A DNA stretch of 64,000 bases, taken from assembly GCF_006716115.1 (NCBI RefSeq), contig NZ_VFOO01000001.1:3985183-4049182 (forward strand), written 5' to 3'. The stretch is from Subtercola boreus. Its GTDB lineage: Bacteria > Actinomycetota > Actinomycetes > Actinomycetales > Microbacteriaceae. Made by a program: the position numbers and the translations under genes. The notes beneath the pieces were generated by a model that worked only from the letters and a program-made list of their open reading frames with translations, did not search any database and had not been told where the DNA came from. Positions 23,670 to 32,595 of the stretch are shown here, in pieces (the first letter of the stretch is position 1; each line of letters opens with the position of its first letter).

Positions 23670-24752
23670 GTGAGAATCACCAAAGTTGTTGCCGTCTGCG
23701 CAGCAGTTGGCGTCGCCGTTGCCGGCATCGCATTCGCAGCCCCCGCGTACGCGGACCCCGTGTCGAACAGCTACACGCTGGTCGGCTCCGACACCCTCCA
23801 GGACGCGGCCAACGCTCTCGCGAACGGAACCACCGTCACCGGTTCCGCCGTTCGCGTGACCGCCTCCGGCAACACCATCGGCTCGTTCGACGCCTTCGGC
23901 TCGAACTCGATCCAGACCAAGAACTCGGGAACCTACTTCGCCCGCCCCGCGGGCTCGGGTGACGGCGTCAAGGCCCTCAGCCGTTCGATCGACGGTGCAC
24001 CGTTCTCGGTCTCGGGCAACCCGACTCCCGCCAAGGCCATCACGGCCCAGGTCGACATCGCCCGTTCGTCGAGCGGCCCCGGCGCTGCGGCCAACACCAG
24101 CGGTGTGCTGCAGTACTTCCAGTTCGGTCGCGACGCCGTGTCGTACGCCTACAGTGGAACCGGCATCGACCAGCTCACCAAGGCCCAGCTGACCGCGATC
24201 TACAACTGCTCGCTCACCAGCGTGAACGGTGTCGACGTCACCCCCGTGCTCCCGCAGTCCGCTTCGGGAACCCGCAAGTTCTTCCTGTCGGCCATCGGTA
24301 TCACCACGCCCGGTGCGTGCGTCGTTCAGCGCGGCGATGCTGAGAACGATGGAACTGTTCTCGTCAACACCGGCGAGCTCATCCCCTTCTCGGTCGCCAG
24401 CTGGGTCGCCCAGAGCAATGGTGCCGCGCAGGACCGCACCGGCACCGCCCGTCTCGGCAGCGCTGAAGGCACCACCGTGCCGTTCACCGGAGCCGACGGC
24501 AGCTACGTTCCGAACCCGACCTACTACGCAGACACCACCTTCGGTCGCGACACCTACGTCGTCGTCGAGGCTGCCCGCGTGAACCCGTCGAGCCCGAAGT
24601 ACGACCCGGCTCTCGCGGCTCTCGTCGACCCCACCAAGTCGAAGAGCCTCACGAACTTCGGTTCGGGCCCCTCCACGTCGGGTGCTGTGAAGACCAAGTT
24701 CGGTTTCCTCGCTCCGTCGACCACCGTTTCGATCCGCGCGAACGCCTCCTAG
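23670..24752 (+). CDS. Small secreted PstS-like substrate-binding protein
   Basis: 360 residues from GTG 23670, with AAAAAAGGA upstream. A clean Sec signal peptide ends AAPAYA-DPVS. The mature part opens YTLVGSDTLQDAANALA, the GSDTxQ motif of actinobacterial PstS relatives, then FGRDAVSYAYSG, LTKAQLTAIYNC and LPQSASGTRKFFLSAIG, equivalent to the specificity loop of PstS. It has no lipobox or anchor, so it is released or held by partners. It lies between the 870-residue protein and the WxL-like protein in one unit. Codon use is even more C-ending than in its neighbours, suggesting high expression. Confidence 0.75.
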   Translation: MRITKVVAVCAAVGVAVAGIAFAAPAYADPVSNSYTLVGSDTLQDAANALANGTTVTGSAVRVTASGNTIGSFDAFGSNSIQTKNSGTYFARPAGSGDGVKALSRSIDGAPFSVSGNPTPAKAITAQVDIARSSSGPGAAANTSGVLQYFQFGRDAVSYAYSGTGIDQLTKAQLTAIYNCSLTSVNGVDVTPVLPQSASGTRKFFLSAIGITTPGACVVQRGDAENDGTVLVNTGELIPFSVASWVAQSNGAAQDRTGTARLGSAEGTTVPFTGADGSYVPNPTYYADTTFGRDTYVVVEAARVNPSSPKYDPALAALVDPTKSKSLTNFGSGPSTSGAVKTKFGFLAPSTTVSIRANAS

Positions 24753-24792
24753 TCGCGCACCCCACACAGAGAATCTGAAAGGCACACCAGAA

Positions 24793-25845
24793 ATGTTGCG
24801 TAAGAACGCACTCCGCATCGCCGCCATCGGCGTTGCCGCCGCGTCGCTCGTCGGCACCTCGGCCTTCTCGGCCGCCGCTGCCACCTCGAACGGCTCAGAC
24901 GCCATCTACTACCTGTACGACTCGGGTACTGAGGCGCTCATCGCTCCCGGCCACGTCAACCTGTGGGACGACGACCTCGTCGGCTCCCCCAGCGCCACCG
25001 ACGCCCGTTCGCTGTTCAGCTGCCCCGACGACGCGGAGTCGGTGCAGACCTTCATCTCGCCGGTCGGCCAGGAGAAGGTGCGCTCCGCGTGGGTCACCTA
25101 CGCAGATGGTGGCTTCAAGCCCGGGACCAAGCAGATCCTCGAGCCCGGCGCCAACCTCGGTGCCCAGGTGCTGGGTTCGCCCGGCGCCGGTTCGGTCAAG
25201 GCTGCCGGCGGCAACTACAGCGTCGGTTTCGCCTGCGAGAAGTTCAACAACGTTGCCTTCGCGTCGGCCGGTATCTGGTTCGCTCCGATCTCGGTGACCG
25301 CCGGTTCGGGTGACTGGACCTACCAGCTCTCCGACACCGTCGCACCGCCTGCTCCGGCGAGCGGTTCGTTCGACCAGACCATCCAGGCGACCACCATCGC
25401 CGGTGTCGACGGAACCCTGAACCTCGTCGCACCCGCGTCGGCCACCACCACCCTCGGTGCGGCCACGCTCGTCGGCGGCCAGTCGACCTCGACCGGCGAC
25501 CTCGGCAAGTTCACCGTGCAGGATGGCCGCGTCGTCACGCACAAGGGCTGGACCGTCACCACGCAGGTCACCGATTTCGCCAACGCGTCCGACGCCACGG
25601 TGACGATCCCGGCTTCGCAGCTCACGGTCACGCCGAAGGTCGCCACCGGCGCCACGCTGCCCACCGGTGTGACCCTGTCCGCTCCGTTCGCGGGTGGATC
25701 CACCCTGACGGCGTTCGCAGCGGCCGGCAACACCGCGGCGATCGCGTCGACCGACTTGGATGCAGGCCTGAAGTTCGTCGCTCCCGGCGACAAGCCGGCC
25801 GGCACCTACACGGCGAAGATGACCATCACCCTCGCCTCGAAGTAG
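24793..25845 (+). CDS. Secreted WxL-like surface protein
   Basis: 350 residues, ATG 24793 after GAAAGG. Sec signal peptide (about 1-31, SAAAA-TS). The N-terminal half contains a Cys pair (FSCPDDAES and GFACEKFN) in a beta-rich region. The C-terminal half looks like a WxL wall-binding domain: LGKFTVQDGRVVTHKGWTVTT, then TDFANASDA, and a final PAGTYTAKMTITLASK. The two W-x-L positions read WTV and ITL, so the motif is degenerate. In Firmicutes WxL proteins bind peptidoglycan and DUF916 partners; a DUF916-like gene follows here. It ends before a strong terminator. The WxL link is inferred from pattern and context. Confidence 0.62.
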   Translation: MLRKNALRIAAIGVAAASLVGTSAFSAAAATSNGSDAIYYLYDSGTEALIAPGHVNLWDDDLVGSPSATDARSLFSCPDDAESVQTFISPVGQEKVRSAWVTYADGGFKPGTKQILEPGANLGAQVLGSPGAGSVKAAGGNYSVGFACEKFNNVAFASAGIWFAPISVTAGSGDWTYQLSDTVAPPAPASGSFDQTIQATTIAGVDGTLNLVAPASATTTLGAATLVGGQSTSTGDLGKFTVQDGRVVTHKGWTVTTQVTDFANASDATVTIPASQLTVTPKVATGATLPTGVTLSAPFAGGSTLTAFAAAGNTAAIASTDLDAGLKFVAPGDKPAGTYTAKMTITLASK

Positions 25846-25869
25846 CACTCCGCACCACAGAACGACGTG

Positions 25870-25899
25870 CAGGAGGGGCCGTGCAGACGGCCCCTCCTG
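25870..25899 (+). terminator. Strong hairpin terminator after the WxL-like gene
   Basis: CAGGAGGGGCCGT (25870-25882) pairs perfectly over 13 bp with ACGGCCCCTCCTG (25887-25899) around a GCAG loop. It closes the 20942-25845 unit. Its last base is the first base of the next PHO box. Confidence 0.9.
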
Positions 25900-25920
25900 T
25901 TCACGTCCGGTTCACGCCTT
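25899..25920 (+). promoter_or_regulatory. Candidate PHO box before the DUF916-like gene
   Basis: GTTCACGTCCG and GTTCACGCCTT are direct 11-bp repeats sharing GTTCACG, the clearest PHO-box pair in the window. A good -10 is not obvious in the following 15 bases. It lies 38 bases before the probable GTG start at 25959. Confidence 0.7.
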
Positions 25921-25958
25921 GACCTGCTGCCCGCAAACCTTCTTTGGATGAATGTACT

Positions 25959-27032
25959 GTGCCCGAAAAGACCGCTCTCCCCCTGACGATGAAGCGCCTC
26001 GTCTCCCTTGTTCTCGCCGCGCTCTTCCTCGCGCTGGCGATGGTCAGTGCCACGACCGCCCAGGCCGCACGGGCCGATGACGAGTCCGGCATCTCCGGTG
26101 CACCCTCCGACGGATCGAGCACCGACGACCGCTCGCGGTTCAGCTACAAGCTCTCTCCCGGCCAGCAGATCAGCGACGACTATCTGGTCAAGAACACCGG
26201 GACCATCCCGCAGACCATGAAGGTCTTCGCCACCGACGCCTACAACACCGATGACGGCTCCTACGGCCTGCTCGACACCGACGCTGCCCCCACCGACGCG
26301 GGCAGCTGGGTGTCGTTCGCCGACGGTGCCAAGCAGCTCGAGATTCCGCTCGCCCCGGGAGCGAGCCAGGTCGTGCCCTTCACGATGACCGTTCCGGCGG
26401 ATGCCTCGCCCGGCGACCACGCGGCCGGGATCGTCATCTCGGTGCTCTCCACCGACGGCCAGGTGCTGGTCGACCGCCGAGTCGCAACCCGCCTCTACGC
26501 CCGCGTCGCCGGAGCACTGCAGGCCGCACTCACCGTCAGCAGCATCTCGGCCTCCTACGACGCCCAGCTGAACCCCTTCGACGGAACGACCACCGTCACC
26601 TACACGGTGCGCAACAACGGCAACATCGCGCTCGGTGCGAATGCGGTCATCGGAGTGAACACCTACCTCGGCATCGCAGCGGGCACGCTTCAGCGCGCGG
26701 AGCTCGCGGAGATGCTGCCGGGCAGCACGCGCACCCTCTCGGTGCAGGTTCCGGGAGTCGGCCAGCTCGGCTACCTGAACCCCTACATCAGTCTCGCTCC
26801 GACCATCGACGCCGACGCGCAGGATCCGGGGCCGCTCGCCACCGTCGACCGCGACACCGTGACCGTGGCGATGCCGTGGTGGTTGGTCATCCTGCTCGTG
26901 ATCGCCGCCCTGGTCTTCTTCTTCCTGCGCTGGCGGCGTGCCCGCGACGCGAAGAACGCTGTCGCGTGGGCCGAGTACAGCGAGGCTGAGGCCCGCCGCA
27001 AGGCCGCTGAGCAACCGGTGGCTGCAGGGTGA
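25959..27032 (+). CDS. DUF916 (WxL-interacting)-like membrane protein
   Basis: 357 residues if GTG 25959 is used; ATG 25989 is possible. Signal peptide (MKRLVSLVLAALFLALAMVS...), then a domain typical of DUF916/WxLIP proteins: FSYKLSPGQQISDDYLVKNTG, VFATDAYNTDDGSYGL, SWVSFADGAKQLEIPLAPG, VPFTMTVPADASPGDHAAGI. A second beta-sandwich follows (YTVRNNGNIALGANAVIGV), then a membrane helix (WWLVILLVIAALVFFFL) and an Arg/Ala tail. In Firmicutes such proteins bind WxL proteins at the cell surface. It overlaps the next gene by GTGA and is controlled by a PHO box. It is presumably the membrane partner of the WxL-like protein upstream. Confidence 0.75.
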   Translation: MPEKTALPLTMKRLVSLVLAALFLALAMVSATTAQAARADDESGISGAPSDGSSTDDRSRFSYKLSPGQQISDDYLVKNTGTIPQTMKVFATDAYNTDDGSYGLLDTDAAPTDAGSWVSFADGAKQLEIPLAPGASQVVPFTMTVPADASPGDHAAGIVISVLSTDGQVLVDRRVATRLYARVAGALQAALTVSSISASYDAQLNPFDGTTTVTYTVRNNGNIALGANAVIGVNTYLGIAAGTLQRAELAEMLPGSTRTLSVQVPGVGQLGYLNPYISLAPTIDADAQDPGPLATVDRDTVTVAMPWWLVILLVIAALVFFFLRWRRARDAKNAVAWAEYSEAEARRKAAEQPVAAG

Positions 27033-27868
27033 GCGGTTCCGGATCCCGTCTCGCAGCCACGCTCAGCGCGCTGGTGCTCGTCGCGTTCGCCGGCGCAGCC
27101 CTGCTGGGCTCGAATGCTGCGTTCGCCGACACCGCGTTCACCGACGACACCGGCGGGGTCGGCATCACCGTGACGGTCTCGCCCGCGCCCACCGCTCCGG
27201 GCGCGGTCGGCTCGCCCGCGGTACCCGGCTCCGCATCATCCGGAACCGGCACAGGAACGGTCTCGAACCCGTCCCTCCCGGGCGTCGGCGTCACGGGCGT
27301 CACGGGCAACACGGTCGTCACCGGCGGAGCGAAGGCGTCGGCTCCCGTGCCTGCCGCCGACGAGTTCGACCTCGGCGGCATCGTCTTCGTCAGCGGGGTG
27401 ACGTCGGGCTACGGCTGGAGCATCAACCCGCTCGGCGGTGACTCGCACGCGGAGTTCACCGTTCACAATGTGTCGCAGTTCACCTTCGACGGCACGGCCG
27501 GCTTCCAGCTGGTGGGCCCGTTCGGGAACGAGATCGCGCGTGTCGACGGCATCCGCATCGACCAGCTGAAGCCCGACGAGTCGCGGGTCATCGAGGCGAC
27601 GCTGACGGGCCTCGGGCAGTGGACGTTCTTCACCACGCACGCGACGTTCACCCCGCCGGAGAATGTCGGCGGAACCGCGCTGTCGTCGATCACGCGCGAC
27701 GGGTTCCTGTTCGTGCTGCCGTGGTTCCTGCTCGTGCTGCTGATCGTGGCGGCCGGGGCGGTCAGGGTGGTCACGATCATCCGCACCCCGCCGGCAGGCG
27801 CAGCCGCAGCCGCGGCCGCAGCGCCCTCCGCGGCACTCGCGACAGAGGGCAGCGGGGGAGTGGTGTGA
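27029..27868 (+). CDS. Secreted single-pass protein of unknown family in the pst locus
   Basis: 279 residues, GTG 27029 overlapping the previous stop. Sec signal peptide (ending ...SNAAFA-DT), a low-complexity Pro/Gly/Thr/Val region (about 45-110), then a compact beta domain (FDLGGIVFVSG, SINPLGGDSHAEFTVHNVS, GIRIDQLKPDESRVIEATL). A membrane helix (LFVLPWFLLVLLIVAAGAV) and an Ala-rich cytoplasmic tail follow. The topology mirrors the DUF916-like neighbour. It overlaps the pseudo-sortase start by GTGA. Tight overlaps suggest the three proteins are made in fixed ratio as one complex. Confidence 0.65.
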   Translation: MSGSGSRLAATLSALVLVAFAGAALLGSNAAFADTAFTDDTGGVGITVTVSPAPTAPGAVGSPAVPGSASSGTGTGTVSNPSLPGVGVTGVTGNTVVTGGAKASAPVPAADEFDLGGIVFVSGVTSGYGWSINPLGGDSHAEFTVHNVSQFTFDGTAGFQLVGPFGNEIARVDGIRIDQLKPDESRVIEATLTGLGQWTFFTTHATFTPPENVGGTALSSITRDGFLFVLPWFLLVLLIVAAGAVRVVTIIRTPPAGAAAAAAAAPSAALATEGSGGVV

Positions 27869-28866
27869 CCGCGGTCATCGAGGAGCCGGCCGCGCCCGTC
27901 GACGCTCCCACCCGGGGAAAGGTGCCCCGGGTTCCGCGAACGGCGAAGGCCCCGAAGCCGCCGAAGCCGCCGCGCGTCCCCCGGCGCCCGCCGCCCTCGA
28001 CCCTCGGCCCGCCCCCGCCGCCCAGCCCGGTGCAGATCGTGCTGCGCGGCGTGCTGCTGCTCATCGCCGCCATGCTCTTCGCGTTCGCCGCGAATCTCAT
28101 GGTGCTCAGCCACGTGCAGCACTTCGTGGCCCAGCAGCAGCTGATGAACGAGTACCGCGTGCAGCTCACGGCGGGCACCGCCCCGGTGAGCGAGGCCACC
28201 TTCGACGAGTCGCTCGTCGCGGACGGGGCACCGGTGGGCGTCATCGACATCCCCTCGATCGGCGTGCGCGAGGTCATCTCCGAGGGCAGTTCGGCCGACA
28301 TCCTGAAGAACGGGCCGGGCCACCGCCGTGACTCTGTGCTGCCCGGGCAGGCCGGCATCAGCACCGTGATGGCGCGGTCAGCGGCCTACGGCGGACCGTT
28401 CTCGCGCATCCAGGAACTCGCACCCGGCGACAAGCTCTCCGTGACCACCGGGCAGGGCGAACAGCAGTTCGAGGTCGTCGGCGTGCGCTACGCGGGCGAC
28501 CCCGTGCCGACCTTCAAGGGCGGAACGAGCCGGCTGACCCTCATCACGGCGCGGGGCCCCGCGTTCATCCCGACCGGCATCGCCTATGTGGATGCCCAGC
28601 TCACCAGCGACGTGCAGCCCGCTGGCAAGCGGCAGACCACCTACCTCGCGCTGCCGACGGTCGACCAGGCGATGGCCACCGACACCAGCACCGCGTGGGC
28701 GCTCGTCTTCGCCCTGCAGTTTTTGCTCGTCGTCGAACTCGCCGCCGTGTGGGCTTTCCGCCGCATCGGAGCGCAGAAGACGTGGGTCGTGTTCGCGCCG
28801 CTCTCGATCCTCTCCGCCCTCTTCGTGGCCAACCAGCTCGCCCTGCTGCTGCCCAACCTGCTCTGA
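27865..28866 (+). CDS. Sortase-fold membrane protein lacking catalytic Cys (pseudo-sortase)
   Basis: 333 residues from GTG 27865. A Pro/Lys/Arg-rich cytoplasmic N-terminus (about 50 residues), one membrane helix (VLLLIAAMLFAFAANLMVL), then a sortase-like domain: VGVIDIPSIGVREVISEGSS, GGPFSRIQELAPGDKLSVTT, FEVVGVRY and SRLTLITARGP. Two further membrane helices close the protein. In sortases the last segment reads L-T-L-I-T-C; here the Cys is Ala, and the whole protein contains no Cys. The G-H motif that gives the catalytic His is also absent (ISTVMARSAAYG). So it cannot be a transpeptidase and is more likely a binding scaffold. Fold by motif; role inferred. Confidence 0.75.
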   Translation: MTAVIEEPAAPVDAPTRGKVPRVPRTAKAPKPPKPPRVPRRPPPSTLGPPPPPSPVQIVLRGVLLLIAAMLFAFAANLMVLSHVQHFVAQQQLMNEYRVQLTAGTAPVSEATFDESLVADGAPVGVIDIPSIGVREVISEGSSADILKNGPGHRRDSVLPGQAGISTVMARSAAYGGPFSRIQELAPGDKLSVTTGQGEQQFEVVGVRYAGDPVPTFKGGTSRLTLITARGPAFIPTGIAYVDAQLTSDVQPAGKRQTTYLALPTVDQAMATDTSTAWALVFALQFLLVVELAAVWAFRRIGAQKTWVVFAPLSILSALFVANQLALLLPNLL

Positions 28867-28917
28867 CCGGGACCGGCCCGCCGGTCATCCACCCGCCCCT
28901 CACAGAAACGACTCGCC

Positions 28918-29787
28918 ATGCCCGACGCCCAGCCCTCCGACGAGACCACGCAGGTCCTCCCCGTCTCCCGGCGCGCCCGGCGCGAGCAGACAGGCCTGCT
29001 CGAACGGGCGCCCCTGGCAGGCCTCGAGGCGCGCAACATCTCCGCCTGGTTCGGCGACCACCAGGTTCTGGACCGAGTCTCGCTCGACATGCCCGCCGGC
29101 GTCATCACGTCGCTGATCGGGCCGTCGGGCTGCGGCAAGTCGACGTTCCTGCGCATTCTGAACCGGATGCACGAACTCGTGCCGAGCGCGAGCCTCGCCG
29201 GTGAGGTGCTGATCGAGGGCACCGACATCTACGACCCGGCGCGGAAGCTGGTGGATGCCCGGAAGAGCATCGGCATGGTCTTCCAGAAGCCGAACCCGTT
29301 CCCGGCGATGTCGATCTACGACAATGTGGTCGCGGGGCTGAAGCTCACCGGCACGAAGGTGGGGCGTGACGAGCGCGACCAGCTCGTCGAGAGCTGCCTC
29401 ATCAAGGCGGGGCTCTGGAACGAGGTGCGGGATCGCCTCCGTTCCCCGGGCGGCGGCCTCTCGGGCGGCCAGCAGCAGCGGCTCTGCATCGCACGCTCCC
29501 TCGCCGTGACGCCGCAGGTGCTGCTGATGGACGAACCGTGCTCCGCCCTCGACCCCACCTCCACCCGGGTGATCGAGGAGACCATGCTCGAACTCGTCAA
29601 CGACGTCACCATCGTGATCGTGACGCACAACATGCAGCAGGCGCAGCGGGTCTCGACGCAGTGCGCGTTCTTCCTCGCCTCGCAGGGCCAGCCCGGCGGC
29701 ATCGTGGAGCACGGCGACACCGAGGCGATGTTCGGCGACCCGATCGACTCCCGCACCTACGACTACGTCAACGGCGTCTTCGGCTGA
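28918..29787 (+). CDS. pstB: Phosphate ABC transporter ATP-binding protein PstB
   Basis: 289 residues, ATG 28918. Walker A GPSGCGKST, the PstB-typical LRILNRMHELVPSASLAGEVL, Q-loop VFQKPNPFPAMSIYDNV, signature LSGGQQQRLCIARSLA, Walker B VLLMDEPCSALDP and switch His THNMQQAQRVS. It powers PstC/PstA. About 35 residues of polar N-terminal extension precede the ABC core. It lies 8 kb downstream of pstS, after six surface-protein genes, and is the last gene of the unit led by the DUF916-like gene. Confidence 0.95.
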   Translation: MPDAQPSDETTQVLPVSRRARREQTGLLERAPLAGLEARNISAWFGDHQVLDRVSLDMPAGVITSLIGPSGCGKSTFLRILNRMHELVPSASLAGEVLIEGTDIYDPARKLVDARKSIGMVFQKPNPFPAMSIYDNVVAGLKLTGTKVGRDERDQLVESCLIKAGLWNEVRDRLRSPGGGLSGGQQQRLCIARSLAVTPQVLLMDEPCSALDPTSTRVIEETMLELVNDVTIVIVTHNMQQAQRVSTQCAFFLASQGQPGGIVEHGDTEAMFGDPIDSRTYDYVNGVFG

Positions 29788-29806
29788 CCCGCGCACGCCC
29801 TGCCCC

Positions 29807-29890
29807 GCGTCGAATCGATTCGATGGGTCCCTAACTGCTGCGGCGACGGCTCTTGCGAGCAGTTGGCGTCCCATCGAATCGATTCGACGC
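29807..29890. terminator. Long inverted repeat between pstB and the pit operon
   Basis: The 21-bp arms 29807-29827 and 29870-29890 are perfect inverted copies; each arm contains the self-complementary CGAATCGATTCG. Inside, AACTGCT (29833-29839) pairs with AGCAGTT (29858-29864). It separates convergent genes and can act as a bidirectional terminator, but the perfect arms and nested palindromes may also indicate a protein-binding or repeat element. Confidence 0.75.
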
Positions 29891-29905
29891 AGCCGTGGGG
29901 CGGGG

Positions 29906-30169
29906 TCAGTGGAACTGCGGGATGATCAGGTAGAGGCTGTAGAGCACAGCTGCGACGCCGATCGCGAGGCAGGCGTAGCCGCCGACGGTGGCGGCGAGCG
30001 GGCGCGCCCCACGGGTGCCGCTCACGACGGCCCCATCGTCGCCGGTGTCGTCGGGCGAACCGGCGGAGAGCAGGCGGAGTCCGAGGGCATAGAACACCAC
30101 GATCCCCACGGCCGCAGCGAAGGAGATTCCGAACACGAGCGCGAAGGCGCCCCAGTCGATACTGATCAT
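29906..30169 (-). CDS. Small two-helix membrane protein in the pit operon
   Basis: 87 residues with two membrane helices (FALVFGISFAAAVGIVVFYALGL and YACLAIGVAAVLYSLYLI) joined by a short acidic/Gly loop. ATG 30169 lies 3 nt after the PiT stop, so it is translated from the same mRNA. Its position suggests an accessory subunit or stabiliser of the phosphate transporter. I know no named family for it. Confidence 0.7.
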   Translation of the reverse strand: MISIDWGAFALVFGISFAAAVGIVVFYALGLRLLSAGSPDDTGDDGAVVSGTRGARPLAATVGGYACLAIGVAAVLYSLYLIIPQFH

Positions 30170-30172
30170 GAG

Positions 30173-31345
<1,173 letters not shown>

Positions 31346-31407
31346 GGATGAACCTCCTGTCGTGACCGGGAGGCGGGCTGCTGGGCGGCGACGTCTTCCC
31401 TGAGACG

Positions 31408-31440
31408 ACGGTAGGAGCCCTCGGTTAACGCGGTGTGAAC
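31408..31440 (-). promoter_or_regulatory. Candidate PHO box and -10 for the PiT gene
   Basis: Read on the minus strand: GTTCACACCGC (31440-31430) then GTTAACCGAGG (31429-31419), an 11-bp direct repeat, five bases (GCTCC), then TACCGT (31413-31408) as a -10. The spacing matches the candidate boxes before pstC and the genes at 31768 and 43988. Confidence 0.6.
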
Positions 31441-31453
31441 ACCGGCGGATGTC

Positions 31454-31768
31454 TCAGCGGAACGGCACCGGGATGCTCGACGACGACGCCCAGGTTGTCA
31501 CCGTCCGCACGCCGGGAAGACGGTTCTGGATGTTCGCCTCGAGGCTCGCGCAGCGCACCTCGAAATCGTTCCTGCTGTCAGCGACGACATCGAATCGCAT
31601 CAACCGCGGTTCGCTCGTGACGAGCACGGTGCCGACGCCGGTGATCACCACGAGCATCTGGCTTCCCGAAAGCAGCAGGTGTTCGTGGTGCCTGCGGAGG
31701 TTCTGCGCGAGCAGGGGCAGTGCGCGAACGGACTCCGGGGTGCGGAGTGTTCCTGTCATGGCCAGCAT
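31454..31768 (-). CDS. Small hypothetical protein (DUF2218-like layout)
   Basis: 104 residues. The sequence LLAQNLRRHHEHLLLSGS, an alternating strand region VVITGVGTVLVTSEPRLMRFDVVADS and a final helix LEANIQNRLPGVRTVTTW resemble the order of elements in DUF2218 proteins, but the match is loose and I do not claim the family. No signal peptide or membrane helix. ATG 31768 sits 6 nt after a -10-like CAGAGT, so it is probably leaderless; ATG 31759 is possible. A PHO-like box lies just upstream. Confidence 0.55.
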   Translation of the reverse strand: MLAMTGTLRTPESVRALPLLAQNLRRHHEHLLLSGSQMLVVITGVGTVLVTSEPRLMRFDVVADSRNDFEVRCASLEANIQNRLPGVRTVTTWASSSSIPVPFR

Positions 31769-31774
31769 GGTCCG

Positions 31775-31807
31775 ACTCTGCCGGTGGCAGGTGGCGCGCA
31801 GGTGAAC
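31775..31807 (-). promoter_or_regulatory. PHO-like box and leaderless promoter
   Basis: On the minus strand: GTTCACCTGCG (31807-31797), CGCCACCTGCC (31796-31786), five bases ACCGG, CAGAGT (31780-31775), six bases, then ATG 31768. The geometry is base-for-base the same as before the gene at 43988. Confidence 0.55.
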
Positions 31808-31835
31808 GGAAGCTGGGGACCACCTGTCAGAGCTG

Positions 31836-32507
31836 TTACCGATCTGTTACATCTGCGGTCGGTCGGGTGATGAAGAGGCGGTCGAGAAAGTCTGCCGTGC
31901 CCGCGATCGTCACCCGGTCGGTACCGAGGTCGAGGGCCGCCGCCGCCCAGGCCCGGTGGGGGTCGTCGATGCGGAGCACCGGAACGGTGCCGCCGTCGAC
32001 GAAGATGCGGTCGTGTCGGCGACGCATGTCCGACACCCAGTGCGTCGTTCGCAGCAGTTGCTCCTCCCACGGGGAAGTGGCGCCACCGCGTTGCGGTACC
32101 GGCACGCGCAGCCGATCGTTCCGCACGAGGTAGGACACCGCGTGCTCGGTGAGGTCGGACCGGGCACCGTCGAGGCGGGCATCCGAGACACCGACGCTCG
32201 GCACACGGCCCGTGCGGATGGACGCCGAGGATGGTCGCCGACCATGCATCCGCGCGCCCGCGTAGAAGACTTCGAGCCGAACCGGGCTGCCGGGGCCGAA
32301 TGTGGCGCGCATTCCCGAGGGGGGCAGTCCTTCGCCGGGCGCGACAGTGAGTGCGGGGCGCGTTCTGCCCAGTCGGCGGAGCGCCTCTGCGCTGTACGGA
32401 ACGTCGGGGTCGGCCGCTCGACCGAAGAGGGCCTCCGCATGGGAGATTTCGGGAGCAAACCTTTCATCCGACAGGCGAACCAGTTCTTCGAACAGCGATT
32501 TGACCAC
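31836..32507 (-). CDS. Hypothetical protein, family not recognised
   Basis: 223 residues from GTG 32507. No signal peptide or membrane helix. The N-terminus is helical with many acidic residues; an Arg-rich centre contains RPALTVAPGEG and VSYLVRNDRLRVPVPQRGG; then HDRIFVDGGTVPVLRIDDP. The pattern suggests a soluble globular protein. A -10-like TAGTAC lies 9 nt before the GTG, so a leaderless mRNA is possible. It stands alone between the small gene at 31768 and the IclR gene, and nothing nearby indicates its job. Confidence 0.55.
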   Translation of the reverse strand: MVKSLFEELVRLSDERFAPEISHAEALFGRAADPDVPYSAEALRRLGRTRPALTVAPGEGLPPSGMRATFGPGSPVRLEVFYAGARMHGRRPSSASIRTGRVPSVGVSDARLDGARSDLTEHAVSYLVRNDRLRVPVPQRGGATSPWEEQLLRTTHWVSDMRRRHDRIFVDGGTVPVLRIDDPHRAWAAAALDLGTDRVTIAGTADFLDRLFITRPTADVTDR

Positions 32508-32595
32508 CTGAAAACTGTACTACTGCGACATCCCAGCGGAGCGAGCCCGCAGCGGCCCCAGGCCGACCTCCTGACCGCCTGCAGACGCCGCGCAC

